Source of the DNA: Nitrospinota bacterium
GTDB taxonomy: Bacteria > Nitrospirota > Thermodesulfovibrionia > Thermodesulfovibrionales > UBA1546
DNA length: 8,671 nt
NCBI GenBank assembly: GCA_018896985.1
Contig: JAHILQ010000290.1
Location: 1-8,671 of the forward strand
Reading direction: 5' to 3'
Part shown: positions 1 through 6,465 of the stretch, piece after piece
How the letters are laid out: every line of letters begins with the position of its first letter
Position numbering within the stretch: the stretch's first letter is position 1
Notes under the pieces: generated by a model
Told to the model about the DNA's origin: nothing
Databases searched by the model: none
Seen by the model: the letters and a program-made list of their open reading frames with translations, nothing else
Made by a program: the position numbers and the translations under genes

Positions 1-555
1 AGGGTCGCCGCAATAGCAGAGAAACGCGGCATCACTGTGCGGCCTGTGGACAAGAAAAGATTTTCAGACGAGATGAAGGCATTCAAAGAGATTTACAATT
101 CAGCATGGGAAAATAACTGGGGATTTATACCGCTTACAGACAATGAGATTGACTGCCTCGGCAACAGGCTCAGGCAGATAGTTGTTCCAGAGCTTACACT
201 GATTGCGGAAGACAATGGCAAGCCGGTCGGCTTTCTGGGTCTCCTTCCTGATTTCAACTATGTTTTAAGACGCATGAACGGCAAACTCAACCCGATAACA
301 ATAATGAAGGCTTTGTACTACTCAAAAAAGATAAAAGACCTCCGGCTGCTGCTCTTTGGCACAAAAAAAGATTACAGGAATAAAGGCGTGGACGCAATAC
401 TCTTCAGAGAGGGATTCAAAGGCATAAAAAAAGGCAAATATAAAAGGGTTGAGTTTTCATGGATACTTGAGGATAATATTCCTGTGCAGAGGATTGTGGA
501 AATGGTAGGTGGAAAACTATACAAGCAATACCGGATTTATGAAAAAAAATTATAG
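1..555 (+). CDS. GNAT-like N-acetyltransferase, 3' part only (5' end outside window)
   Basis: The reading frame is open from base 1 to the TAG at 553-555 and gives 184 residues, so the gene begins upstream of the window. A GTG at 37 could be read as a start, but the frame continues before it without a stop (RVAAIAEKRGIT...) and no ribosome binding site precedes it, so I treat it as internal. The visible part looks like the C-terminal half of a GNAT-fold protein: a strand-turn-strand with LIAEDNGKPVGFLGLLPD, then a degenerate acyl-CoA-binding motif A (GTKKDYRNKGVDAILF, where GNATs usually have R/Q-x-x-G-x-G/A), then VEFSWILEDN and a closing GGKLYKQYRIYEKKL. That ending is typical, from memory, of a roughly 370-residue family of uncharacterised acetyltransferase-like proteins. 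The substrate is unknown. It lies upstream of, and separate from, the gcvH promoter. Confidence 0.7.
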   Translation, partial: RVAAIAEKRGITVRPVDKKRFSDEMKAFKEIYNSAWENNWGFIPLTDNEIDCLGNRLRQIVVPELTLIAEDNGKPVGFLGLLPDFNYVLRRMNGKLNPITIMKALYYSKKIKDLRLLLFGTKKDYRNKGVDAILFREGFKGIKKGKYKRVEFSWILEDNIPVQRIVEMVGGKLYKQYRIYEKKL

Positions 556-566
556 TAAAATGAGGC

Positions 567-690
567 TCTTGCAAAAGTCTTTAAAAGCTGGATTGCTTCG
601 CTTCGCTCGCAATGACAAATGGCGTGTTTACTGTCATTGCGAGGAGTGGAGCGACGAAGCAATCTCTAAAAGTCTGACTTTTGCAAAAGG
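567..690. repeat. large imperfect palindrome, probable dispersed intergenic repeat element
   Basis: The two halves are near-complementary in three blocks. TTGCAAAAGTC at 569-579 pairs with GACTTTTGCAA at 676-686, GATTGCTTCG at 591-600 pairs with CGAAGCAATC at 655-664, and CTCGCAATGACA at 606-617 pairs with TGTCATTGCGAG at 632-643. The central loop is 618-631. The right arm has extra bases between blocks 2 and 3, so the stem is bulged. From memory, the core TCATTGCGAGGAG...CGAAGCAATCTC is a very common intergenic repeat in several bacterial lineages, and its translation (LLRFARNDKW, CHCEEWSDEAIS) is a frequent false-ORF signature. It follows the acetyltransferase stop by about 12 bases, so its transcript would fold and may protect or end that mRNA. 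There is no U-run, so it is not a canonical intrinsic terminator. Confidence 0.85.
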
Positions 691-710
691 TTCTAATGTG
701 AATTACTTCC

Positions 711-738
711 TTGACAAACAGTAAAACCATGTGATAAT
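711..738 (+). promoter_or_regulatory. sigma70-type promoter for the gcvH operon
   Basis: A perfect TTGACA sits at 711-716. GATAAT at 733-738 follows after a 16-base spacer and matches TATAAT in 5 of 6 positions. TGT at 730-732 directly before it makes an extended -10. Transcription would start near 745, leaving a leader of about 50 bases before the gcvH ATG. It lies just right of the palindrome and is the only promoter-like sequence I see before the 5.5 kb gene cluster. Confidence 0.65.
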
Positions 739-752
739 AAATTCAACCATCA

Positions 753-778
753 TAAAATTTAAAAAAGATTAAATTTTA
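753..778 (+). promoter_or_regulatory. all-A/T perfect hairpin in the gcvH leader
   Basis: TAAAATTTAA at 753-762 is the exact reverse complement of TTAAATTTTA at 769-778, with a six-base loop at 763-768. The hairpin falls inside the predicted 5' leader, 6 bases before the AGGAGG of gcvH. With only A-U pairs it would be weak as RNA. As DNA it could be a symmetric binding site for an AT-preferring regulator. The leader is too short and A-rich for a glycine riboswitch, and I see none of the conserved G-rich core. Confidence 0.4.
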
Positions 779-784
779 AAAAAC

Positions 785-790
785 AGGAGG
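785..790 (+). promoter_or_regulatory. ribosome binding site of gcvH
   Basis: A full AGGAGG lies 5 bases before the ATG at 796. It fixes the start of gcvH and predicts strong translation of the first operon gene. Confidence 0.85.
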
Positions 791-795
791 AGAAA

Positions 796-1182
796 ATGTA
801 TCCGGAAGATCTTAAATACCACAAAGAACACACATGGGTCAGAGTATCAGGCAAAAAAGCAACCATCGGCATAACAGACTATGCGCAGGACGCTCTGGGA
901 GATATTGTATATATCGACCTGCCAGAAACTGATACTACTATTGAAGCAAACAGCGAACTCGCAGAAATTGAGTCCACAAAGGCAACCTCATCTGTTATCA
1001 GCCCTGTAAGCGGCGCTGTCACTGAAGTTAATGACGACCTGTCAGAATCTCCGGAGATAATCAATGAGGAGCCATACGGAAAAGGCTGGATAGCCATCAT
1101 TGAGATTGATGACAATTCTGAAGTTGATGACCTCATGGAGTCAGCGGACTACGCTAAGTACGTTGAAGAGGAAGCAAAATGA
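796..1182 (+). CDS. gcvH: glycine cleavage system H protein (lipoyl carrier)
   Basis: This 128-residue protein has the normal length of GcvH, the small cytoplasmic lipoyl protein that carries the aminomethyl group between the P, T and L proteins of the glycine cleavage/synthase system. The N-terminal HTWV, then IGITDYAQDALGDIVYIDLP, the lipoylation site EIESTKATS with the acceptor lysine at residue 62, SPVSGAVTEVND, and NEEPYGKGWIAII are all standard H-protein landmarks in order. The start is set by AGGAGG at 785-790. The TGA at 1180-1182 overlaps the ATG of lpdA (ATGA), so the two are translationally coupled. This pairs the H carrier directly with the L enzyme that reoxidises it; gcvT and gcvP are not in the window. 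GcvH can also act as a lipoyl donor to other complexes. H-like proteins of sulfur-oxidising Hdr systems are an alternative in principle, but no hdr or lipoate-ligase genes are nearby and the motifs read as a standard GcvH. Confidence 0.93.
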   Translation: MYPEDLKYHKEHTWVRVSGKKATIGITDYAQDALGDIVYIDLPETDTTIEANSELAEIESTKATSSVISPVSGAVTEVNDDLSESPEIINEEPYGKGWIAIIEIDDNSEVDDLMESADYAKYVEEEAK

Positions 1183-2567
1183 GAGTTGCTATACTTGGCG
1201 CAGGGCCAGGCGGATATGTCGCGGCGCTCAAGGCTGCACAACTGGGAGCGCAGGTTACAGTCATAGAAGACATAGAGGTGGGAGGAACATGCCTTAACAG
1301 AGGGTGCATCCCTACAAAAGCGCTTGTCGCATCAGCAGAGGCATATTCCAAAGCAAAAGACATGGAAGAATTCGGCATAGAACTCAGGGGTGAACTTATC
1401 CCCAATCTCCAGAAAATCAATGAGAGAAAAAACAAGATAGTAAGCGTTCAGGTAAAAGGAATCAGAGGGTTATTCAAAAGCTGGGGAGTAACTCTAAAAG
1501 AGGGCAGAGGCGCTCTGCTTTCACCGAAAGAGATTGAGGTAAGAGGTAAGGACGGCTCAACTGAAAAGATTGAGGCTGAAAAAATAATAATAGCAACAGG
1601 CTCAAGGCCTGCGCAGATACCTTCTTTCATTTTTGACGGGAAAAACATACTCTCAAGCGATGATGCGCTTAATCTCACAGAGATGCCAAAATCCATGCTT
1701 ATCATAGGCGCAGGGGTTATAGGATGCGAATTTGCCTGCATCTATAAAGAACTCGGAGCTGATGTCACAATGGTGGAGATGATGCCGCGCGCAGTTGTCA
1801 CCGAAGATATGGAAATATCCGGACTTCTGGAAAAGGAACTGAAAAAGAAAAAGATAAAACTTTATACGAATGTTAAGGTGGAAAAGGTTGAGGTAAAGGA
1901 AGACGGTGTTCACGCCTTTCTGTCAGACGGCAAGGAGATTATTGCTGAAAAGGTTCTCGTATCAATAGGAAGGGCGCTTAACAGCGATGGCATCGGACTT
2001 GAAAACACCGGAATTCAAAAGGGCAAAAGAGGAGAGATACCGGTAAACGAAAAAATGGAAACAAATGTTCCTGATATTTATGCGATAGGTGATGTCACAG
2101 GAACGTGGCTTCTTGCGCATACCGCCTCAACTCAGGGAATCATTGCAGCAAAAAATATAATGGGGCATAGCGAAAATATCGATTACAGCACTGTGCCGGC
2201 AGCAATATTCACATCTCCTGAGATTGCATCAGTAGGATTGAGAGAGCACCAGGCAGAAGAGAAAGGCATCAAGATAAGAACAGGCCATTTTCAGTTCAGA
2301 GGCCTCGGCAAGGCTCATGCAATGGGAGAGATAGCAGGTTTCGTAAAGGTAATTGCAGATGAAGCCACTGACAAACTCATTGGGATGCACATCATAGGGC
2401 CGCATGCATCCGACCTTATTCATGAAGGAGCAGTTGCAATGAAGGCAGGATTAAAGGTCAGAGACATTGCAAATACAATACACGCACACCCTACATTATC
2501 AGAGGGAATCATGGAAGCCTCGGAAGACGTTCACAACGAGGCAGTCCATGCACCACCCAAGAAATAA
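1179..2567 (+). CDS. lpdA: dihydrolipoyl dehydrogenase (E3 / L protein)
   Basis: This 462-residue flavoprotein reoxidises dihydrolipoyl groups with NAD+ and is probably a cytoplasmic homodimer. Visible landmarks are the FAD-binding GAGPGGYVAALKAAQLG (residues 8-24), the redox disulfide GGTCLNRGCIPTKA (Cys38 and Cys43), the second dinucleotide fold IIGAGVIGCEFA (175-186) ending in an acidic VE for NAD, the FAD motif YAIGDVTG (301-308), and the C-terminal HAHPTLSE with the active-site His437 and Glu442. Length and motif spacing are normal for the family. The ATG at 1179 overlaps the gcvH stop, and GAGGA at 1168-1172, inside gcvH, is a good binding site 6 bases upstream. The Rossmann strand begins at residue 2, so no other start is likely. 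Its partner is inferred to be GcvH next door, but one E3 often serves pyruvate or 2-oxo-acid dehydrogenases too. mercuric- or glutathione-reductase relatives are disfavoured by the CLNRGC and HPTLSE motifs. Confidence 0.94.
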   Translation: MRVAILGAGPGGYVAALKAAQLGAQVTVIEDIEVGGTCLNRGCIPTKALVASAEAYSKAKDMEEFGIELRGELIPNLQKINERKNKIVSVQVKGIRGLFKSWGVTLKEGRGALLSPKEIEVRGKDGSTEKIEAEKIIIATGSRPAQIPSFIFDGKNILSSDDALNLTEMPKSMLIIGAGVIGCEFACIYKELGADVTMVEMMPRAVVTEDMEISGLLEKELKKKKIKLYTNVKVEKVEVKEDGVHAFLSDGKEIIAEKVLVSIGRALNSDGIGLENTGIQKGKRGEIPVNEKMETNVPDIYAIGDVTGTWLLAHTASTQGIIAAKNIMGHSENIDYSTVPAAIFTSPEIASVGLREHQAEEKGIKIRTGHFQFRGLGKAHAMGEIAGFVKVIADEATDKLIGMHIIGPHASDLIHEGAVAMKAGLKVRDIANTIHAHPTLSEGIMEASEDVHNEAVHAPPKK

Positions 2568-2571
2568 ACGT

Positions 2572-2600
2572 GGCGAATAACTTTTCGCCGGGAGGCATTT
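2572..2600 (+). promoter_or_regulatory. hairpin directly against the eno ribosome binding site
   Basis: GGCGAA at 2572-2577 pairs exactly with TTCGCC at 2584-2589 around a six-base loop. GGGAGG at 2590-2595 follows at once and lies 5 bases before the eno ATG at 2601. This is the only non-overlapping junction in the five-gene cluster (33 bases). The hairpin ends where the ribosome binding site begins, so it could stabilise the downstream end after cleavage or tune initiation. No U-run follows, so it is not an intrinsic terminator. Confidence 0.45.
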
Positions 2601-3878
2601 ATGGGATTAATTACAGATGTACATGCGCGTGAGATAATTGATTCAAGGGGGAATCCGACAGTTGAGGTTGAGGTGTTTCTCAGCAGCGGAGTATCAGGCA
2701 GCGCAGCAGTGCCGTCAGGCGCATCAACAGGCACAAGAGAAGTGCTTGAGCTCAGAGACGGCGGCAAAAGATTCCACGGCAAAGGCGTCACGAATGCTGT
2801 CAGAAATGTTCTCAAGGGAATTGCGCCTCAGCTCAGAGGAATAGATTCCTGCGACCAGACTTACATAGATAACCTGATGATAGAGATTGACGGAACCAAA
2901 AATAAAAGCAGGCTTGGCGCAAATGCAATACTCGGAGTCTCGCTCGCCGTATGCAAGGCATCAGCAGAAGAGGCAGGGATGCCGCTTTACAGATATATCG
3001 GTGGATGCAACGCGAAGGAACTTCCTGTTCCGATGATGAACATCCTTAACGGAGGCGCGCATGCTGACAACAATCTTGACATTCAGGAGTTCATGATAAT
3101 GCCTGCCGGATTTAAGGATTTCGCCTCTGCGCTGAGGGCAGGCGTTGAGGTATTTCATAATCTTAAAAGTATTCTCAAGAAAAAAAGGCTGAACACCTCT
3201 GTCGGAGATGAGGGCGGATTCGCTCCTGACCTCAAGGGCAATGAAGAGGCAATCATGCTCGTAATGGACGCAATAAAGATGTCAGGCTATAAACCCGGCA
3301 AAGATATCTACATAGCGCTTGATGTGGCGGCATCAGAGTTCTATTCAGGCAAGGGATATAATTTTGAAGGCAGAAAAGTATCTTCAGACAGAATGGTTTC
3401 ATACTATGAAAACCTCATAGATAAATATCCGATACTTTCCATTGAGGATGGTTTATCGGAAAACGACTGGGCAGGATGGAAACTCCTCACACAGAGACTC
3501 GGCAAAAAAGTGCAGCTTGTAGGAGACGATGTGTTCGTCACAAATACGGAAATCCTTAAAAAAGGGATTAAGGATGGAATAGCCAATTCCATACTAATCA
3601 AGCTTAACCAGATAGGCACACTGACCGAGACCCTTGACGCCATAGAAATGGCAAAGAGGGCCGGTTATACAGCTATCATCTCTCACAGGTCAGGCGAGAC
3701 CGAGGACACCACAATAGCAGACCTCACAGTTGCATGCAACACAGGGTTTATCAAGACAGGCTCGCTTGCACGAAGCGAGAGAGTGGCAAAATACAACAGG
3801 CTGCTCAGGATTGAAGAAGAACTTGCTGATTCTGCTATATACAAAGGCATTGAAACATTCTATAATCTAAGGAAATGA
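2601..3878 (+). CDS. eno: enolase (phosphopyruvate hydratase)
   Basis: This enzyme interconverts 2-phosphoglycerate and phosphoenolpyruvate in glycolysis and gluconeogenesis. At 425 residues it is normal for a bacterial enolase. The N-terminal REIIDSRGNPTVEVEV (10-25) and the mobile loop with PSGASTG (38-44) are intact. Catalytic positions by alignment from memory are Glu163 in IQEFMIMP, Glu204 in GDEGGFAPDL, Lys334 in LIKLNQIGTL and Lys385 in IKTGSLARSERVAKYN. The Mg2+ ligands are Asp241 (ALDVAASEFY), Glu282 (SIEDGLSENDW) and Asp309 (VGDDVFVTN). ISHRSGETED (360-369) is the phosphate-binding segment. The start is set by GGGAGG at 2590-2595. Its TGA at 3876-3878 overlaps the ATG of the ftsB-like gene. 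An eno-ftsB order is widely conserved in bacteria, which supports both calls. Nothing looks broken or unusual. Confidence 0.97.
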   Translation: MGLITDVHAREIIDSRGNPTVEVEVFLSSGVSGSAAVPSGASTGTREVLELRDGGKRFHGKGVTNAVRNVLKGIAPQLRGIDSCDQTYIDNLMIEIDGTKNKSRLGANAILGVSLAVCKASAEEAGMPLYRYIGGCNAKELPVPMMNILNGGAHADNNLDIQEFMIMPAGFKDFASALRAGVEVFHNLKSILKKKRLNTSVGDEGGFAPDLKGNEEAIMLVMDAIKMSGYKPGKDIYIALDVAASEFYSGKGYNFEGRKVSSDRMVSYYENLIDKYPILSIEDGLSENDWAGWKLLTQRLGKKVQLVGDDVFVTNTEILKKGIKDGIANSILIKLNQIGTLTETLDAIEMAKRAGYTAIISHRSGETEDTTIADLTVACNTGFIKTGSLARSERVAKYNRLLRIEEELADSAIYKGIETFYNLRK

Positions 3879-4198
3879 ATTCGGATAACCTTTTAAGAAA
3901 ACAGGTTGTATCTGAGATTAAAAAAAAGAGGCTTATCACCTTTATCCTCATAATACTGAGTTTCATCTATCTTGGAACAAATCTTCTCCTGGGCGATGCG
4001 GGACTATTGAAATACAGAGAACTCTCAAACAAAAAGCTGAGCCTTAAAAAAGAAATAACGGAACTTGAAAAAGAAAACACCCGCATTAAAACCCAGATAA
4101 AATCCCTGAAAGATAATCCGTTCTATGCGGAAAAATACGCGCGGGAAGAGTTCGGCTTAGCAAGACCTGACGAATACATCTTTCAGTATGACAGATAA
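3875..4198 (+). CDS. ftsB: septum formation initiator family protein (FtsB/DivIC-like)
   Basis: This 107-residue single-pass membrane protein fits the FtsB/DivIC family, which links FtsL and FtsQ/DivIB in the division machinery. A short basic cytoplasmic tail (residues 1-19, ending KKKR) leads into one membrane helix at about 20-39 (LITFILIILSFIYLGTNLLL). A coiled coil follows at about 50-80 with the lysine/glutamate-rich repeat ELEKENTRIKTQIKSLK. The family's C-terminal signature is NPFYAEKYAREEFGLARPDE (81-100). The ATG overlaps the eno stop (ATGA); the AAGGA just upstream (3869-3873) is too close to be an ideal binding site, so initiation probably depends on coupling to eno translation. 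The adjacency to eno is the classical genomic position of ftsB. FtsL is less likely because FtsL genes normally sit by mraW/ftsI and lack this C-terminal signature. Confidence 0.87.
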   Translation: MNSDNLLRKQVVSEIKKKRLITFILIILSFIYLGTNLLLGDAGLLKYRELSNKKLSLKKEITELEKENTRIKTQIKSLKDNPFYAEKYAREEFGLARPDEYIFQYDR

Positions 4199-6362
4199 TC
4201 CGCTTTACATTGCCTTCCTATGGCATATGCATCAGCCTTATTACAAAGACCCTTTCACGGGGATATACAGGCTTCCGTGGGTGAGGCTTCACGGCACAAA
4301 AGACTATCTTGACATGGTTGAAATACTTGAGGATTTTCCGGAAATAAAACAGACATTTAATCTTGTGCCGTCTCTACTCGAACAGCTAAGGGATTATACT
4401 GAAAATAATGCAACGGACATCTATCTCAGCCTTACCATGAAAAATCCCCAGGACCTGACAGATGCCGACAAAATATTCATGCTTGAGAACTTCTTCCTCG
4501 CAAACTGGGACAACATGATAAGGCCATTCCCGAGATATTACGAACTGCTTGTCAAAAGGGGAGTGCGATTTTTAAAAGTAGAATTAGCAAGGGCAATAAA
4601 ATATTTTACCGCACACGACTTTCTTGACCTTCAGGTGCTGTTTAACCTCAGCTGGATAGACCCAATGTACAGGCGGAAAGATCCTTTCCTGAGCGAACTC
4701 GCAAGAAAAGGCAGGGGATACACCGAGGATGAAAAAAAACTTCTGATAGAGAAACAGTTTGAAATTCTGAAACAAATAATTCCAAAGTATAAAGAGCTCA
4801 ATGCGAAAGGACAGATAGAATTATCAGCTTCTCCTTTCTACCACCCTATCCTGCCGCTCTTATGGGATACGGACTTATCAAAAATCGCCATGCCTCATGT
4901 CAGGCTGCCGCAGAAAAGATTCTCAAACCCTGAAGATGCGGTAAAACAGATAAAAGATGCTGTAGGGTATTTTGAGAAAACATTCGGATACAAACCCGCG
5001 GGCATGTGGCCATCGGAAGGCTCTGTAAGCGAAGATGTAATAAGGGCTGTTAATGCAGAAGGCATAAAATGGATTGCCACAGACGAAGGCATATTGGCAA
5101 ATTCCCTTGATATAAGACTGAGAGATTATTCAGGCAGCATAACAGAGCCGTCACGCTTTTACAGGCCTTACAGTTTTTCTGATGTCTCCATAATATTCAG
5201 GGATCATAAGCTCTCAGACATGATAGGGTTTGTGTATTCTGAATGGGAACCTAAAAATGCAGCGGATGACCTTATAAGCAGACTATTGAATATCCGTTCC
5301 TCACTTCCTCAAGACAGGCCATACATTGTTCCGATAATCCTGGACGGTGAAAACGCATGGGAACATTACAGAAATGACGGGCATGATTTCCTGCGCTGCC
5401 TTTACGGTCGGCTTTCAAATGAAAAGAGATTAAAGGCTGTAACAGTATCAGAATTTCTCAAATACGACTCCGGCGAGAAACTCGGGAAGCTTCATGCTGG
5501 TTCATGGATAAATGCAAATTACAGTATCTGGATAGGCCACGAGGAAGACAATATCGCATGGGATTATCTGAATGATACAAGGACTGACCTTGAAGCATTT
5601 ACAAAACTTAATCATGACAAACCGGTTGATGAGGCATGGCAGGCCATATATGTTGCTGAGGGCAGTGACTGGAACTGGTGGTATGGCGATGAACACCAGA
5701 CAGAGACTCAGGAAGAATTTGATGAACTTTTCAGATTAAACCTTATGAAGGTATATAAGGTAATTGGAAAAGAGATACCGCCAAGTCTTTTTGTCCCTGT
5801 ACTCAGAGAAAATCGGGCAATCTCCCCTGAAGTAATAATAAGAGGATTCATAAATCCTAAAATAGACGGTATGGTTACGAGCTATTATGAATGGTATCAG
5901 GGCGCACACATTGCAGTCGGGAAATCAGGCGGCAGTATGCATAAAGCAGAAAGCCTCGTATCATACATCTACTACGGGTTTAACCAGAGCACATTGTTCT
6001 TGAGGATAGACCCGAAGACATCATTTGATGACTTTCCGCCTGATACAACATTTTCCATAAATATTGCAAAGCCATTTCCTTTCAAAGTCAATGCAGCATC
6101 CAGAGATGGATTTGTTCATGCCGAACTTTTTGAAAAGAAAAATGGAGAATGGGAAAAAATAAAAGACATAACTGAAGCGGCAATGCAGGACATTCTGGAA
6201 ATAGCCATACCGTTCAAAGACATAAAAGCCAAAGAGAAGGATGAACTCAACCTCTTTATCACTGCTTACAGAGGCAATGAAGAGATTGAGCGCTGCCCTT
6301 GGAGGGGGAATATAAGCGTGACAGTCCCCACTCCTGATTTTGAGGCGACTATGTGGTATTAG
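4188..6362 (+). CDS. glycoside hydrolase family 57 (alpha-amylase/amylopullulanase-type), cytoplasmic
   Basis: This 724-residue enzyme probably hydrolyses or transfers alpha-glucan chains such as glycogen or maltodextrin. GH57 motifs appear in order: HMHQP (13-17), the glucan-binding stretch around ASPFYHPILPLL (214-225), GMWPSEGSVSEDVI with the presumed nucleophile Glu277, and ILDGENAWEHY with the presumed acid/base Asp386. WIGHEEDNIAWDYL (448-461) and EGSDWNWWYGDEH (491-503) close the helical region and are typical of the amylopullulanase-like branch. About 535-724 is a beta-rich C-terminal domain of the glucodextranase/CBM-like type. There is no signal peptide, as the first catalytic strand begins at residue 7, so it acts inside the cell. 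The ATG lies within the last codons of the ftsB-like gene (11-base overlap), with no strong binding site, implying coupling. Exact specificity (amylase, pullulanase, glucanotransferase) cannot be read from sequence alone. Confidence 0.88.
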   Translation: MTDNPLYIAFLWHMHQPYYKDPFTGIYRLPWVRLHGTKDYLDMVEILEDFPEIKQTFNLVPSLLEQLRDYTENNATDIYLSLTMKNPQDLTDADKIFMLENFFLANWDNMIRPFPRYYELLVKRGVRFLKVELARAIKYFTAHDFLDLQVLFNLSWIDPMYRRKDPFLSELARKGRGYTEDEKKLLIEKQFEILKQIIPKYKELNAKGQIELSASPFYHPILPLLWDTDLSKIAMPHVRLPQKRFSNPEDAVKQIKDAVGYFEKTFGYKPAGMWPSEGSVSEDVIRAVNAEGIKWIATDEGILANSLDIRLRDYSGSITEPSRFYRPYSFSDVSIIFRDHKLSDMIGFVYSEWEPKNAADDLISRLLNIRSSLPQDRPYIVPIILDGENAWEHYRNDGHDFLRCLYGRLSNEKRLKAVTVSEFLKYDSGEKLGKLHAGSWINANYSIWIGHEEDNIAWDYLNDTRTDLEAFTKLNHDKPVDEAWQAIYVAEGSDWNWWYGDEHQTETQEEFDELFRLNLMKVYKVIGKEIPPSLFVPVLRENRAISPEVIIRGFINPKIDGMVTSYYEWYQGAHIAVGKSGGSMHKAESLVSYIYYGFNQSTLFLRIDPKTSFDDFPPDTTFSINIAKPFPFKVNAASRDGFVHAELFEKKNGEWEKIKDITEAAMQDILEIAIPFKDIKAKEKDELNLFITAYRGNEEIERCPWRGNISVTVPTPDFEATMWY

Positions 6363-6396
6363 AAACTGTGTCTAATAGGCAACGGTCAAAAAGGCA

Positions 6397-6465
6397 ATGG
6401 ATGAAAAGAAAGATATAAGCCGTATAAAAACAGACTTTGAAAAGTGGAATCTGGAGGCATTGTAA
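6397..6465 (+). CDS. possible 22-codon ORF coupled to the next gene (or gene remnant)
   Basis: The frame reads MDEKKDISRIKTDFEKWNLEAL and stops at TAA 6463-6465, whose last base is the first base of the ATG of the next gene (TAATG). An AAGG at 6391-6394 is a poor binding site, only 2 bases from the ATG. The peptide is charged, helix-prone and has no signal or membrane segment. It could be a short translated leader that couples to the DUF457 gene, a chance ORF, or the surviving start of a decayed gene. By eye its Lys-rich start with an E-K-W segment recalls N-termini of methylmalonyl-CoA mutase large subunits, but this is an impression from memory only. Confidence 0.25.
   Translation: MDEKKDISRIKTDFEKWNLEAL
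6453..6457 (+). promoter_or_regulatory. ribosome binding site deciding the start of the DUF457 gene
   Basis: GGAGG lies 7 bases before the ATG at 6465. The frame is also open from a GTG at 6444, but that codon has no binding site and would place this GGAGG inside the coding sequence. Family proteins begin close to the MDPITHSLAG motif, which also favours 6465. Confidence 0.8.

Noticed and set aside
37..39. GTG as true start of the first gene
   Set aside because: The frame is open from base 1, no binding site precedes it, and the protein would lack the first part of the expected fold.
509..724. 71-codon plus-strand ORF overlapping the acetyltransferase end
   Set aside because: It is the translation of the palindromic repeat (LLRFARNDKW and CHCEEWSDEAIS). 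It has no binding site and overlaps the palindrome and promoter.
739..795. glycine riboswitch before gcvH
   Set aside because: The predicted leader is about 50 bases, nearly all A/T, and lacks the G-rich aptamer core and length needed.
879..1136. 85-codon minus-strand ORF opposite gcvH
   Set aside because: Shadow of gcvH: serine-rich, no recognisable motif, no promoter or binding site.
6377..6400. short direct repeat AGGCAACGG / AGGCAATGG after the GH57 gene
   Set aside because: Only nine bases with one mismatch, two copies, no symmetry or known site. Compatible with chance.
6444..6464. upstream GTG start for the DUF457 gene
   Set aside because: No binding site precedes the GTG, whereas GGAGG at 6453-6457 is well placed for the ATG at 6465, which also starts directly with the family motif.
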